Source: Halodurantibacterium flavum
Lineage (GTDB): Bacteria > Pseudomonadota > Alphaproteobacteria > Rhodobacterales > Rhodobacteraceae
Assembly: GCF_042681825.1 (NCBI RefSeq)
Contig: NZ_JBHUGH010000011.1
Coordinates: 62,001-126,000, forward strand
Reading direction: 5' to 3'
Length of the DNA stretch: 64,000 nt
Shown here piece by piece: positions 52,477-60,123 of this stretch (its first letter is position 1; every line of letters begins with the position of its first letter). Below the pieces are notes generated by a model. It was not told where the DNA came from, searched no databases, and was given only the letters and a program-made list of their open reading frames with translations. Both the position numbers and the translations under genes were made by a program.

Positions 52477-54084
52477 TCAGACCATCATTTCCTTGGTGGC
52501 GGTGAGCTTGAGCGAGGGGTGATCGCGTTCGACCCGGTCGATATCCCACTGCAACCGCGTGAGATAGACCATATCGCCGTCATGGTCGGTCGCAATATGG
52601 CCCTTGTTCACGTTCACGAATTTCTCCACGTCCAGCTTCGGCCCCGAGATCCAGCGGGCCGAGGTGAACTGCGAGCTTTCGAAGCGCACGGGCAGGCCGT
52701 ATTCCAGCTCGATCCGGCTTGCCAGAACCTCGAACTGAAGCGCGCCGACGACGCCCACGATGAAGCCCGAACCGATGACCGGCTTGAAGACCTTGGCCGC
52801 GCCTTCCTCGGCGAATTGCATCAGCGCCTTTTCCAGATGCTTGGCCTTCATCGGATCGCCCGCGCGCACATTCTGAAGCAGCTCCGGCGCGAAGGACGGG
52901 ATACCGGTAAAGCGCAGCGCCTCGCCCTCGGTCAGCGCGTCGCCGATGCGCAACTGGCCGTGGTTCGGGATGCCGATGATGTCGCCCGCCCAGGCCTCCT
53001 CGGCCAGTTCGCGGTCGGCCGCCAGAAAGAGGACCGGGTTCGACACGGCCATCGGCTTTTTCGACCGCACATGCAGCAGCTTCATGCCCCGCTCGAAATG
53101 CCCCGAGGCGAGCCGCACGAAGGCCACGCGGTCGCGGTGCTTGGGGTCCATGTTGGCCTGCACCTTGAAGACAAAGCCGGTCACAGGGACCTCTTCCGGG
53201 GCGATCTCGCGGCTTTCGCTGCGCTGGATCTGCGGCGGCGGGCCGTAATCGCCGATGCCGTCCATCAGTTCCTTGACCCCGAAGGAGTTGATGGCGCTGC
53301 CGAACCAGATCGGCGTCAGCGTGCCGTCCAGAAACGCCTGCCGGTCGAAGGCGGGCAGCAGTTCGCGCGCCATCTCGAGCTCTTCGCGCAGCTTTTCCAG
53401 CAACCCGGCGGGCACATGCTCGGCAAGCCGGGGGTCGGACAATCCCTCGATCTTGATCGATTCCGCCACACGGTTCCGGTCGGCGCGGTCCATCAGTTCC
53501 AGCCGGTCGCGCAGGATGTCGTAACAGCCGATGAAGTCGCGCCCCATCCCGATCGGCCAGGAGGCCGGCGTCACGTCGATGGCGAGGTTTTCCTGGATCT
53601 CGTCGATGATCTCGAACGTGTCCCGCGCCTCGCGGTCCATCTTGTTGCAGAAGGTCAGGATCGGCAGGTCGCGCAGGCGGCAGACCTCGAACAGCTTGCG
53701 CGTCTGGCTCTCGACGCCCTTGGCGCCGTCAATCACCATGATCGCTGCATCCACCGCCGTCAGCGTGCGATAGGTGTCCTCGGAGAAGTCGGAGTGGCCG
53801 GGCGTGTCGACGAGGTTGAACCGGAACTGCCCGTAATCGAAGGACATCGCCGAGGCCGAGACCGAAATCCCCCGGTCCTTTTCCATCTGCATGAAGTCCG
53901 ACCGGGTGCGCCGCGCCTCGCCCTTGGCGCGCACCTGACCGGCCATCTGGATCGCGCCGCCGAACAGCAGGAACTTTTCGGTCAGCGTCGTCTTGCCCGC
54001 ATCCGGATGCGAGATGATGGCGAAGGTGCGGCGCCGGGCGATTTCCGTCGGCAGGGTCGGGCGGTTGTGCGAATGGTCCAGCAT
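52477..54084 (-). CDS. prfC: Peptide chain release factor 3
   Basis: GTPase recycling class I release factors. The 535-residue product has G1 SHPDAGKTTLTE, the switch region MEKDRGISVSAS, G3 DTPGHSDFSEDT and G4 NKMDREARD, then the RF3-specific domains II-III (QFEVLASRIELEYGLPVRF; WISG). The ATG at 54084 gives MLDHSHNRPTLP; a few in-frame codons upstream are not conserved. Transcribed alone, with 78 bp to the divergent CoA-binding gene. Confidence 0.95.
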   Translation of the reverse strand: MLDHSHNRPTLPTEIARRRTFAIISHPDAGKTTLTEKFLLFGGAIQMAGQVRAKGEARRTRSDFMQMEKDRGISVSASAMSFDYGQFRFNLVDTPGHSDFSEDTYRTLTAVDAAIMVIDGAKGVESQTRKLFEVCRLRDLPILTFCNKMDREARDTFEIIDEIQENLAIDVTPASWPIGMGRDFIGCYDILRDRLELMDRADRNRVAESIKIEGLSDPRLAEHVPAGLLEKLREELEMARELLPAFDRQAFLDGTLTPIWFGSAINSFGVKELMDGIGDYGPPPQIQRSESREIAPEEVPVTGFVFKVQANMDPKHRDRVAFVRLASGHFERGMKLLHVRSKKPMAVSNPVLFLAADRELAEEAWAGDIIGIPNHGQLRIGDALTEGEALRFTGIPSFAPELLQNVRAGDPMKAKHLEKALMQFAEEGAAKVFKPVIGSGFIVGVVGALQFEVLASRIELEYGLPVRFESSQFTSARWISGPKLDVEKFVNVNKGHIATDHDGDMVYLTRLQWDIDRVERDHPSLKLTATKEMMV

Positions 54085-54162
54085 GGCGAGGTCTATAGGG
54101 CAGGGCGCCGCGCCGTGCAATCAGGGCTTTGCACCGCGCGCCAGTGCGCTATGGTCGGTTTC

Positions 54163-54579
54163 ATGGATATCGATGACGTGACCCTTCGCCAGATCCTGAC
54201 GGAATGCCGGACCATCGCCGTGGTCGGGTTTTCGCCCAATCCGGCGCGGCCTAGCCATGGGGTCGCGCGCTATCTGGCGGGGGTGGGATATCGCGTGATC
54301 CCGGTGAATCCGGGCCATGCGGGCGAGGTCGTGGCGGGCATGACCGTCGTGGGCAGCCTGTCCGAGATTGTGGAGCCCGTGCATATGGTCGATATCTTTC
54401 GGCGGTCGGAACATGTCCTGCCGGTGGTCGAGGAAGCCATGTCGCTTGCCGGGCTGCGATGCGTCTGGATGCAGCTTGGCATTTCCAATGCCGAAGCGCG
54501 CCGTCTGGCGGAGGCGAAGGGCATTCAGGTTGTCGACAACCGCTGCACCAAGATCGAGCACGCCCGCCTGATCGGCTGA
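54163..54579 (+). CDS. CoA-binding (YccU-type Rossmann) protein
   Basis: A 138-residue single CoA-binding domain: the N-terminal glycine-rich turn TIAVVGFSPNPARPSHGVARYL, then YRVIPVNPGHAGEV, then VWMQLGISNAEARRLAEAKG, the standard pattern of PF13380 proteins. An ATG 12 bp upstream (54151) is a possible alternative start. Family function is poorly known; binding of CoA is expected, activity is not. Confidence 0.85.
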   Translation: MDIDDVTLRQILTECRTIAVVGFSPNPARPSHGVARYLAGVGYRVIPVNPGHAGEVVAGMTVVGSLSEIVEPVHMVDIFRRSEHVLPVVEEAMSLAGLRCVWMQLGISNAEARRLAEAKGIQVVDNRCTKIEHARLIG

Positions 54580-54694
54580 GGGGCTGCTCCCGCCCGTCTT
54601 CGATGCTGACGCATCTCATCCCGTTGGGCCGGGCCGCGCTGACGCGCGGCTGGTACCTCAGGGGGATGCCGTAGCTCGACCGGTGAAGGCGGGA

Positions 54695-55009
54695 TTATCC
54701 CGCGCGCCCCTTTTTTTCCGCGATGCCGGACGTGCCCTCGCGCCGTTCGAGTTCGCGCAGCACATCCGCCAGCGTCACACCGCGGGCGGTCAGCATGACA
54801 AGCAGGTGGTAAAGCACGTCGGCAGCCTCGGAGGTCAGGCGGGCCGGGTCGCCCCTGACGGCCTCGATGATCGCCTCGACCGCCTCTTCACCGAACTTCT
54901 CGGCGCATTTCTCGGGGCCTCTGGACAGGAGTTTCGCGGTCCAGCTGCTGTCCGGATCGGCGTTGCGCCGGCTCTCGACGGTTGCCGCCAGGCGTTCGAG
55001 CGCGCTCAT
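54695..55009 (-). CDS. hisE: Phosphoribosyl-ATP pyrophosphatase
   Basis: Second step of histidine synthesis. The 104-residue helical protein has the MazG-like acidic signature GEEAVEAIIEAVRGD and SEAADVLYHLLVML with metal-binding acidic residues. Its ATG overlaps the hisF stop as ATGA. Last gene of the hisA-hisF-hisE block. The A-rich stretch at its 3' end encodes EKKGRAG and is not a terminator. Confidence 0.95.
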   Translation of the reverse strand: MSALERLAATVESRRNADPDSSWTAKLLSRGPEKCAEKFGEEAVEAIIEAVRGDPARLTSEAADVLYHLLVMLTARGVTLADVLRELERREGTSGIAEKKGRAG

Positions 55010-55767
55010 GCGAGCCTCATCGGGATACCGGCTGCGGCCATGTGGGCCTTTGCCTCGGCGATGGTGAAATCGCCGAAGTGGAAGATCGAGGCGGCCAGAA
55101 CGGCACTCGCACCGCCCTCGACCACGCCCTCGACCAGATGGTCGAGCGTGCCGACCCCGCCCGACGCGATCACGGGGACCGGAACCGCATCGGAAATCGC
55201 CCGGGTCAGGGGGATGTTGAACCCCGATCGAGTGCCGTCCCTGTCCATGCTGGTCAGCAGGATCTCTCCCGCGCCTTTTGCTGCGACGGTGCGGGCGAAT
55301 TCCACCGCGTCGATGCCGGTCGGCTTGCGGCCGCCATGGGTGAAGATCTCCCACCGGCCGGGCGCCACGGTCTTTGCGTCGATGGCGACGACAATGCACT
55401 GGCTTCCGAAGTGATCCGCCGCCTCGGCCACCACATCCGGGTTTGCCACGGCGGCGGAATTGAAGCTCACCTTGTCTGCGCCGGCCAGCAGCAGGGCGCG
55501 CACATCGGCCACGCTGCGCACGCCACCCCCGACGGTCAGCGGCATGAAACAGTGTTCGGCCGTCCGGGTCACGAGATCGAACATCGTGCCCCGGTTTTCA
55601 TGCGTGGCGTGGATGTCGAGGAAACAAAGCTCGTCCGCACCCGCCGCATCATAGGCGCGCGCAGCCTCAACCGGGTCGCCCGCGTCGATCAGATCCACAA
55701 AGTTCACGCCCTTGACCACGCGCCCGTCGGCCACGTCGAGGCAGGGGATGATACGGGTCTTGAGCAT
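55006..55767 (-). CDS. hisF: Imidazole glycerol phosphate synthase, cyclase subunit HisF
   Basis: A 253-residue TIM barrel forming the cyclase half of IGP synthase with HisH. Signature segments are RIIPCLDVADGRVVKGVNF (catalytic Asp near 11), CFLDIHATHENRG, LTVGGGVRSV, INTEI-type second-phosphate region SFNSAAVANP and SIMDRDG-like TSMDRDGTRSGF with the second catalytic Asp. Coupled to hisE by ATGA and lying 3 bp after hisA. Confidence 0.96.
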   Translation of the reverse strand: MLKTRIIPCLDVADGRVVKGVNFVDLIDAGDPVEAARAYDAAGADELCFLDIHATHENRGTMFDLVTRTAEHCFMPLTVGGGVRSVADVRALLLAGADKVSFNSAAVANPDVVAEAADHFGSQCIVVAIDAKTVAPGRWEIFTHGGRKPTGIDAVEFARTVAAKGAGEILLTSMDRDGTRSGFNIPLTRAISDAVPVPVIASGGVGTLDHLVEGVVEGGASAVLAASIFHFGDFTIAEAKAHMAAAGIPMRLA

Positions 55768-55770
55768 GAT

Positions 55771-56490
55771 CTAGCCTTTCAGAGCGGCAAGCGCCGCCGC
55801 GAGGTCGATGGCCCCATCATAAAGCGCGCGGCCCGAGATCGCACCGGAAATGACGCCCGTGTCGCGCAGCGCAAGGAGATCAGCCATCGACGAGACCCCG
55901 CCCGAGGCGATGACCGGGATCGAAACGGCGCGGGCAAGAGCCTCCGTCGCCTCGATATTCGGGCCCTGCATCGCCCCGTCGCGGTTGATGTCGGTATAGA
56001 TGATCGCGGCGACTCCGGCATCCTCGAACTGCCGCGCGAGATCGGTGACGATGACGTTGGTCTCCTCGGCCCAGCCGCGTGTCGCGACGCGGCCGTTGCG
56101 CGCGTCGATGCCGACCGCAATCCGGCCGGGGAAGGCGCGCGCAGCCTCGCGCACCAGTTCCGGGTTCTCGACCGCGACCGTGCCAAGGATCACCCGCGCC
56201 AGCCCCTTGTCCAGCCACCGTTCGATCGTTCCCATGTCGCGGATACCGCCGCCCAGCTGCGCCGGAACCCGCACGGCGGCAAGGATGGCCTCGACCGCCG
56301 CCGCATTCACCGGCTCACCTGCAAAGGCCCCGTTCAGATCGACCAGATGGAGCCATTCGCAGCCTGCATCCTCAAAGCTCAGCGCCTGCGCGGCGGGATT
56401 GTCGCTGAAGACCGTGGCCTGCTCCATCTCGCCCTTGTAAAGGCGGACGCATTGCCCGTCCTTGAGGTCAATCGCTGGATAAAGGATCAT
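55771..56490 (-). CDS. hisA: Phosphoribosylformimino-5-aminoimidazole carboxamide ribotide isomerase HisA
   Basis: A 239-residue TIM barrel with ILYPAIDLKDGQCVRLYKG (catalytic Asp in AIDLKDG), HLVDLNGAFAGEP, QLGGGIRD and TDINRDGAMQGPN. The ATG at 56490 follows GGAGGCAGCC. It begins the hisA-hisF-hisE block, and 132 bp separate it from the divergent DUF2147 gene, so a promoter in that gap is likely. Confidence 0.96.
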   Translation of the reverse strand: MILYPAIDLKDGQCVRLYKGEMEQATVFSDNPAAQALSFEDAGCEWLHLVDLNGAFAGEPVNAAAVEAILAAVRVPAQLGGGIRDMGTIERWLDKGLARVILGTVAVENPELVREAARAFPGRIAVGIDARNGRVATRGWAEETNVIVTDLARQFEDAGVAAIIYTDINRDGAMQGPNIEATEALARAVSIPVIASGGVSSMADLLALRDTGVISGAISGRALYDGAIDLAAALAALKG

Positions 56491-56622
56491 GGCTGCCTCC
56501 GGTTTCGCCCGGCGCGGTTCTGGCATAGGTTGGCAGCGTTGGCAAAGGGCAAGGATGCCGTGACGTCACACTTGGTCGAATCGCGCCGGCTGCGCAGGCT
56601 GCGCCGATATGGAGGAGGAACC

Positions 56623-57015
56623 ATGATGCGTAAGCTGATCCTGGCGCTGGCACTGGCCACAGCGGCAGCCCCCGCTCTTGCGGCGGACCCGGTCGAGGGG
56701 CTGTGGATGACCCAGCCGGACAATAACGGGAACTATGGCCATGTGCAGTTCATGCCCTGCGACAGCGGCATTTGCGGCGTTCTGCTCAATGCGTTCGACA
56801 GCACCGGCGTCGAACGTCCGTCCGAGCATGTGAATACCTCGATCGTCTGGGCGATGCAGCCGCAGGGGAACGGGACATACGAAAACGGCCGGATTTTCGT
56901 GCCGGACATGGGGCGCGCGCTGAACTCCAAGATGGCGCTGCGGGGCGACCAGCTTGGCGTGTCGGGCTGCATCCTCGGCTTTTGCCGCGAACAGACCTGG
57001 ACCCGCCTGCGCTAG
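56623..57015 (+). CDS. DUF2147-family exported protein
   Basis: A 130-residue product with a clear signal peptide (KLILALALATAAAPALAAD, cleavage near residue 21) and a lipocalin-like DUF2147 domain: EGLWMTQPDNNGNYGHVQF, GVERPSEHVNTSIVW, YENGRIFVPD, and a C-terminal GCILGFCREQTWTRL with two cysteines (others in CDSGICG). A very strong GGAGGAGGAA precedes the ATG. It is on the plus strand inside the his region; its stop overlaps the hisH stop by two bases. Function unknown. Confidence 0.85.
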   Translation: MMRKLILALALATAAAPALAADPVEGLWMTQPDNNGNYGHVQFMPCDSGICGVLLNAFDSTGVERPSEHVNTSIVWAMQPQGNGTYENGRIFVPDMGRALNSKMALRGDQLGVSGCILGFCREQTWTRLR

Positions 57016-57650
57016 GGGCGCCAGCGCAGGAAGTTCGCGATCAGGCGCAGCCCCGCAGCCTGGCTTTTTTCCGGGTGGAACTGCGCGCCGATGAAGTTGT
57101 CACGGCCGATGATGGCCGTGATGTCACCGCCATAATCCACATGCGCCAGCCGTTCTGCGGGGTTTGCCGTGCGGAAATGGTAGGAATGGACGAAATAGGC
57201 GTGATCGCCGGTCGCTATCCCGTCCAGAACCGGGTGGGGGTTGTCGATCACCAGGTCGTTCCATCCCATATGCGGCACCTTGAGCGCGGGGTCCCGGGGC
57301 GTGATACGGACCACCTCGCCCTCGACCCAACCAAAGCCGGGCGTGTCGCCATACTCGCGACCCCAGCTTGCCATCATCTGCATTCCGACGCAGATCCCGA
57401 GGAACGGGCGACCCTGACGGGTGACGGCATCCTCGATCGCCTCCAGCACGCCGCCGGCAGTGGCAAGCGCGCGGCGGCAGGCCGGAAAGGCGCCGTCACC
57501 CGGCAGCACGATCCGGTCGGCGCGGGCGACATCCTCGGGGCGGGACGACACGAGAACCTCTCCGCCGCCCGACTCGGCCGCCATGCGCTGAAACGCCTTT
57601 TCGGCGGAATGGAGGTTTCCGCTTTCGTAATCGACCAGAACCGTGAGCAT
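57012..57650 (-). CDS. hisH: Imidazole glycerol phosphate synthase, glutaminase subunit HisH
   Basis: A 212-residue class I glutamine amidotransferase supplying ammonia to HisF. It has LPGDGAFPACRRAL, the nucleophile elbow PFLGICVGMQMM with the catalytic cysteine, and QFHPEKSQAAG with the catalytic His and Glu. Its ATG shares one base with the hisB stop (TGATG), so hisB-hisH are coupled. Confidence 0.96.
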   Translation of the reverse strand: MLTVLVDYESGNLHSAEKAFQRMAAESGGGEVLVSSRPEDVARADRIVLPGDGAFPACRRALATAGGVLEAIEDAVTRQGRPFLGICVGMQMMASWGREYGDTPGFGWVEGEVVRITPRDPALKVPHMGWNDLVIDNPHPVLDGIATGDHAYFVHSYHFRTANPAERLAHVDYGGDITAIIGRDNFIGAQFHPEKSQAAGLRLIANFLRWRP

Positions 57651-58237
57651 CAAAGCGCGCCCTTGGTCGAGGGGATCGCATCGGCCTTGCGCGGGTCGGT
57701 CTCGACCGCCTGACGCAGCGCCCGCGCGACGGCTTTGAACGCGGCCTCGGCGATGTGGTGGCTGTTCAGCCCGTGCAACTGGTCGATGTGAAGCGTGATG
57801 CCGCCATGGGTGGCGAACGCCTGAAAGAACTCGCGCACCAGCTCGGTGTCGAAACGTCCGATCTGGGCACTTGGGAAGGCCATGTTCCACACAAGATAGG
57901 GGCGGCCCGAAAGATCGAGCGCGCAGCGCACCTGCGCATCGTCCATCGGCAGGTGACATTCGCCATAGCGGCGGATGCCCCGCTTGTCGCCCAGCGCCTC
58001 TGTCAGCGCCTGGCCGAGGGCGATGCCCGTATCCTCCACCGTGTGGTGATCGTCGATATGCAGATCGCCCTTGGCGCGGATGGTCATGTCGATCAGGGAA
58101 TGGCGCGAAAGCTGGTCCAGCATGTGATCGAAGAAACCGACACCCGTCTGGTTGTCATAGCTGCCCGTCCCGTCAAGGTTCACGGTCACGCTGATCTCGG
58201 TCTCGGCGGTCTTGCGGGTGATGGTCGCGCTGCGCAT
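57650..58237 (-). CDS. hisB: Imidazoleglycerol-phosphate dehydratase HisB (monofunctional)
   Basis: A 195-residue manganese enzyme. The two metal-binding repeats are DDHHTVEDTGIALGQA (about 73-88) and LNSHHIAEAAFKAVARAL near the C terminus, with FFDHMLDQLSRHS in the N-terminal half. No fused phosphatase domain. It is the last clearly chromosomal gene before the integrated element, whose left end starts about 105 bp upstream of the hisB start. Confidence 0.96.
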   Translation of the reverse strand: MRSATITRKTAETEISVTVNLDGTGSYDNQTGVGFFDHMLDQLSRHSLIDMTIRAKGDLHIDDHHTVEDTGIALGQALTEALGDKRGIRRYGECHLPMDDAQVRCALDLSGRPYLVWNMAFPSAQIGRFDTELVREFFQAFATHGGITLHIDQLHGLNSHHIAEAAFKAVARALRQAVETDPRKADAIPSTKGAL

Positions 58238-58342
58238 GTCTTTCCCTGCCTCTGGCCATGGTGTGCCTTGGTTTCGCGGCCTTATAGGCCGCAGGAACAG
58301 GCAGGGGAAGGCCCCTGTCATATTACCGATATCCGGGAAAAC

Positions 58343-58388
58343 TGGAGCGGGCGATGAGATTCGAACTCACGACCCTAACCTTGGCAAG
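58343..58388 (-). repeat. tRNA-Gly(GCC) 3' fragment: attachment site at the left end of an integrated element
   Basis: Read on the minus strand, these 46 nt run from the anticodon loop (CTTGCCAAG, anticodon GCC) through a 5-bp T-stem (GTGAG/CTCAT) around TTCGAAT, to the acceptor 3' strand CGCCCGC, then T and CCA. Nothing 5' of the anticodon loop is tRNA-like, and no matching GCGGGCG 5' acceptor strand exists. This is the part of a tRNA gene left behind when an element integrates into the 3' half of tRNA-Gly; the intact copy should lie at the far end. The adjacent integrase supports this. Confidence 0.85.
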
Positions 58389-58506
58389 ATTGAGAAACTC
58401 TTGCGCCACAATATCCAGAAATGCGAAAATGCGCTACAAATCATATCGTTAGGCTGACCGCCATTCGCCACAACTCGCCACGATAGACCTAAATTTCCGC
58501 CTGCAC

Positions 58507-58553
58507 TGCTTACATATTGCTTACATGGGTGCTATGATTAAGCCGTGTAAGCA
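58507..58553 (+). promoter_or_regulatory. Repeated TGCTTACA motifs upstream of the integrase
   Basis: TGCTTACAT occurs at 58507-58515 and 58518-58526, 11 bp apart (one helical turn), and its inverse TGTAAGCA at 58546-58553. All lie within 70 bp of the integrase start. They could be arm-type integrase or excisionase sites or an operator for the element. Confidence 0.5.
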
Positions 58554-58576
58554 GAACGATCAAGCGAGGAAGCGAC

Positions 58577-59848
58577 GTGGCCAAGCTGACGAAGAAGGCC
58601 GTGGAGGCGCTGGAAGCACCAGCTACTGGGCAAGCATTCTTGTGGGATGGAGAGCTCAAGGGCTTTGGCGTCCGCGTGACCAAGGCCGGAGTCAAGACCT
58701 TCATCATCCAATACCGAAACGCTGAAGGAAAAAGCCGCCGTATCAATATCGGCCGTTTCGGCATCATGACCGTCGAGAACGCACGCGACGAAGCCAAGAT
58801 CAAGCTAGGCGCTGTCGCTGCTGGCGAGGACCCCGCCGACACCGATGACGATCCCCACCATCAGGTCACGGTTTCCGATCTCTGCGATTGGTATCTCACG
58901 GAGGCCAGGGCTGGCCGCATCCTCGGCCGCCGCAACCGCCCGATCAAGAAGTCGACGCTTGCCATGGACAAGAGCCGTATCGAAACGCACATCAAGCCGC
59001 TGTTGGGCAAGCGCCTCGCCCATACCCTGAAGGTGGCCGACATCGAGGGGATGCAGTCCGATATCGTGGCTGGCAAGACGGCAAAGCCTCGAGGTAAGGG
59101 CCGAGGCGGCGTCACGACCGGCGGCCCCGGCGTTGCGTCTCGCGCTGTCGGAACCCTCCAGAGCATCCTTGGTCATGCCGCCCGGCTTGACAAGCTTGAG
59201 AGCCATCCCAGCCGCGGAGCGCGAAAGCTGGCCGGCAAGAAGAAGCAGCGCCGCCTGAGTGTTGCCGAGATTAAGCTGCTGGGCACAGCGATGCGGCACG
59301 CAGAGCGCAACGGCGAAAACCCGGTGGCGCTTGCCATCGTCCGGTTCCTGGCTCTCACGGGTTTCCGCATCTCCGAGGGCCAGGGCCTGCAACGGCCTTG
59401 GCTTCATGCGGACGCAGGTTATGTGGCGTTCCCCGACACCAAGGGAGACGCGCAGATCCGCGCGATCGGCCCCTCCGCCGCGAAGATTGCCGCCAGCCAG
59501 CCAATTCGAGGCAACAGCCCCTATGTCTTCCCATCCGACATCAGCGAGGGGCATTTCACGGCGGCTAAGGCCTGCCTCTTCAGGCTCTGCGCCAGCGTGG
59601 GGATCAAGGGGGTGACGCCCCACACGCTGCGCCACACATTCGGAAGCGTCGCCGGCGATTTGGGCTTCTCGGAGCTGACTATCCGCGCGCTTCTTGGCCA
59701 TGCCGCTCAGAGCGTTACACAGGGCTACGTCCATATCGATGAGGCACTGAAGCTCGCGGTAACCCGAACCTGTGAAGAGATCGCCACTTTGCTCGACGCC
59801 AAGGAGGAGGCCGCACCGACCGCCCGAAACGATAGAGCAGCCGCTTAG
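58577..59848 (+). CDS. int: Site-specific tyrosine recombinase (integrase) of a tRNA-Gly element
   Basis: A 423-residue phage/island integrase. An N-terminal arm-binding domain (KLTKKAVEALEAPATGQ, then FLWDGELKGFGVRVT, DUF4102-like) precedes a core-binding SAM-like region and the catalytic domain. All active residues are visible: Arg in LTGFRISEGQGL, Lys in PDTKGDAQIR, His-x-x-Arg in HTLRHTFGS, His in LLGHAAQSV and Tyr in TQGYVHIDE. GTG start at 58577 with GAGG upstream. It appears complete and points away from the tRNA fragment into the element. Confidence 0.93.
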   Translation: MAKLTKKAVEALEAPATGQAFLWDGELKGFGVRVTKAGVKTFIIQYRNAEGKSRRINIGRFGIMTVENARDEAKIKLGAVAAGEDPADTDDDPHHQVTVSDLCDWYLTEARAGRILGRRNRPIKKSTLAMDKSRIETHIKPLLGKRLAHTLKVADIEGMQSDIVAGKTAKPRGKGRGGVTTGGPGVASRAVGTLQSILGHAARLDKLESHPSRGARKLAGKKKQRRLSVAEIKLLGTAMRHAERNGENPVALAIVRFLALTGFRISEGQGLQRPWLHADAGYVAFPDTKGDAQIRAIGPSAAKIAASQPIRGNSPYVFPSDISEGHFTAAKACLFRLCASVGIKGVTPHTLRHTFGSVAGDLGFSELTIRALLGHAAQSVTQGYVHIDEALKLAVTRTCEEIATLLDAKEEAAPTARNDRAAA

Positions 59849-59880
59849 TCGACATCCCAAACTACAGAAGGTTTGACGGA

Positions 59881-59896
59881 ATAGCTTGCAAGCTAT
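59881..59896. repeat. 16-bp perfect palindrome downstream of int
   Basis: ATAGCTTGCAAGCTAT is fully self-complementary and lies 33 bp after the integrase stop, just before a strong ribosome-binding site (GGAGG at 59905-59909). Palindromes in this position are typical of autoregulated small genes such as antitoxins or repressors. Confidence 0.5.
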
Positions 59897-59917
59897 ACGA
59901 CGTTGGAGGCAAGTTTC

Positions 59918-60031
59918 ATGCTGCCTTCGAAGGCGAGCTTCTCGGCTACGCTCCGCAGTGCGCTTCGCATTGATCACGGCCAGGTTGCTTGTCGACTGCG
60001 ATCCACAGCGAGGGCGGTCTCGCGCCGATAG
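59918..60031 (+). CDS. Possible 37-residue ORF, intact or remnant of a small gene
   Basis: ATG at 59918 has GGAGG 8 bases upstream and the 16-bp palindrome further up, an arrangement that looks like a real promoter-operator and start. The frame encodes only 37 residues (MLPSKASFSATLRSALR at the start, Arg-rich) and stops at 60031. Short length suggests either a tiny regulator or a gene truncated by frameshift. No family recognised. The rest of 59849-60123 shows nothing else I can support. Confidence 0.3.
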   Translation: MLPSKASFSATLRSALRIDHGQVACRLRSTARAVSRR

Positions 60032-60123
60032 GCTCACGGTTCGAAACACGCCAACATGAGGGAGTTGCCCGCCTGCGGCAGGTGCGCCCTAGCCAACTCG
60101 CAGGCTCGCTACCGGTGAGGAGG

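Larger units (their letters stand above)
58238..58576. other. Junction region between hisB and the integrase
   Basis: This 339-bp gap has no protein gene. It holds the hisB promoter side, a CAGGGG-AAGG-CCCCTG stem (58303-58318) downstream of the old tRNA, the tRNA-Gly 3' fragment (58343-58388), two TCGCCAC copies (58465-58471 and 58475-58481), a cluster of TGCTTACA repeats, and the integrase ribosome-binding site. Confidence 0.7.

Noticed and set aside
52282..54162. A long plus-strand open frame running into the CoA-binding protein gene
   Set aside because: This part is antisense to prfC. Only the last 139 codons, from 54163, encode a recognisable protein.
54686..54720. GCGGGATTATCCCGC followed by TTTTTTT as a terminator of the CoA-binding gene
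   Set aside because: The T-run is seven bases away from the stem and is the antisense of hisE lysine codons, so this is coding sequence rather than a clear terminator.
54982..56622. A plus-strand frame that would give the DUF2147 protein a 547-residue N-terminal extension
   Set aside because: It is antisense to hisF and hisA. The strong GGAGGAGGAA and signal peptide set the true start at 56623.
58343..58440. A complete tRNA gene upstream of hisB
   Set aside because: Only the part from the anticodon loop to CCA fits. The sequence 5' of the anticodon has no D-arm and no GCGGGCG acceptor strand.
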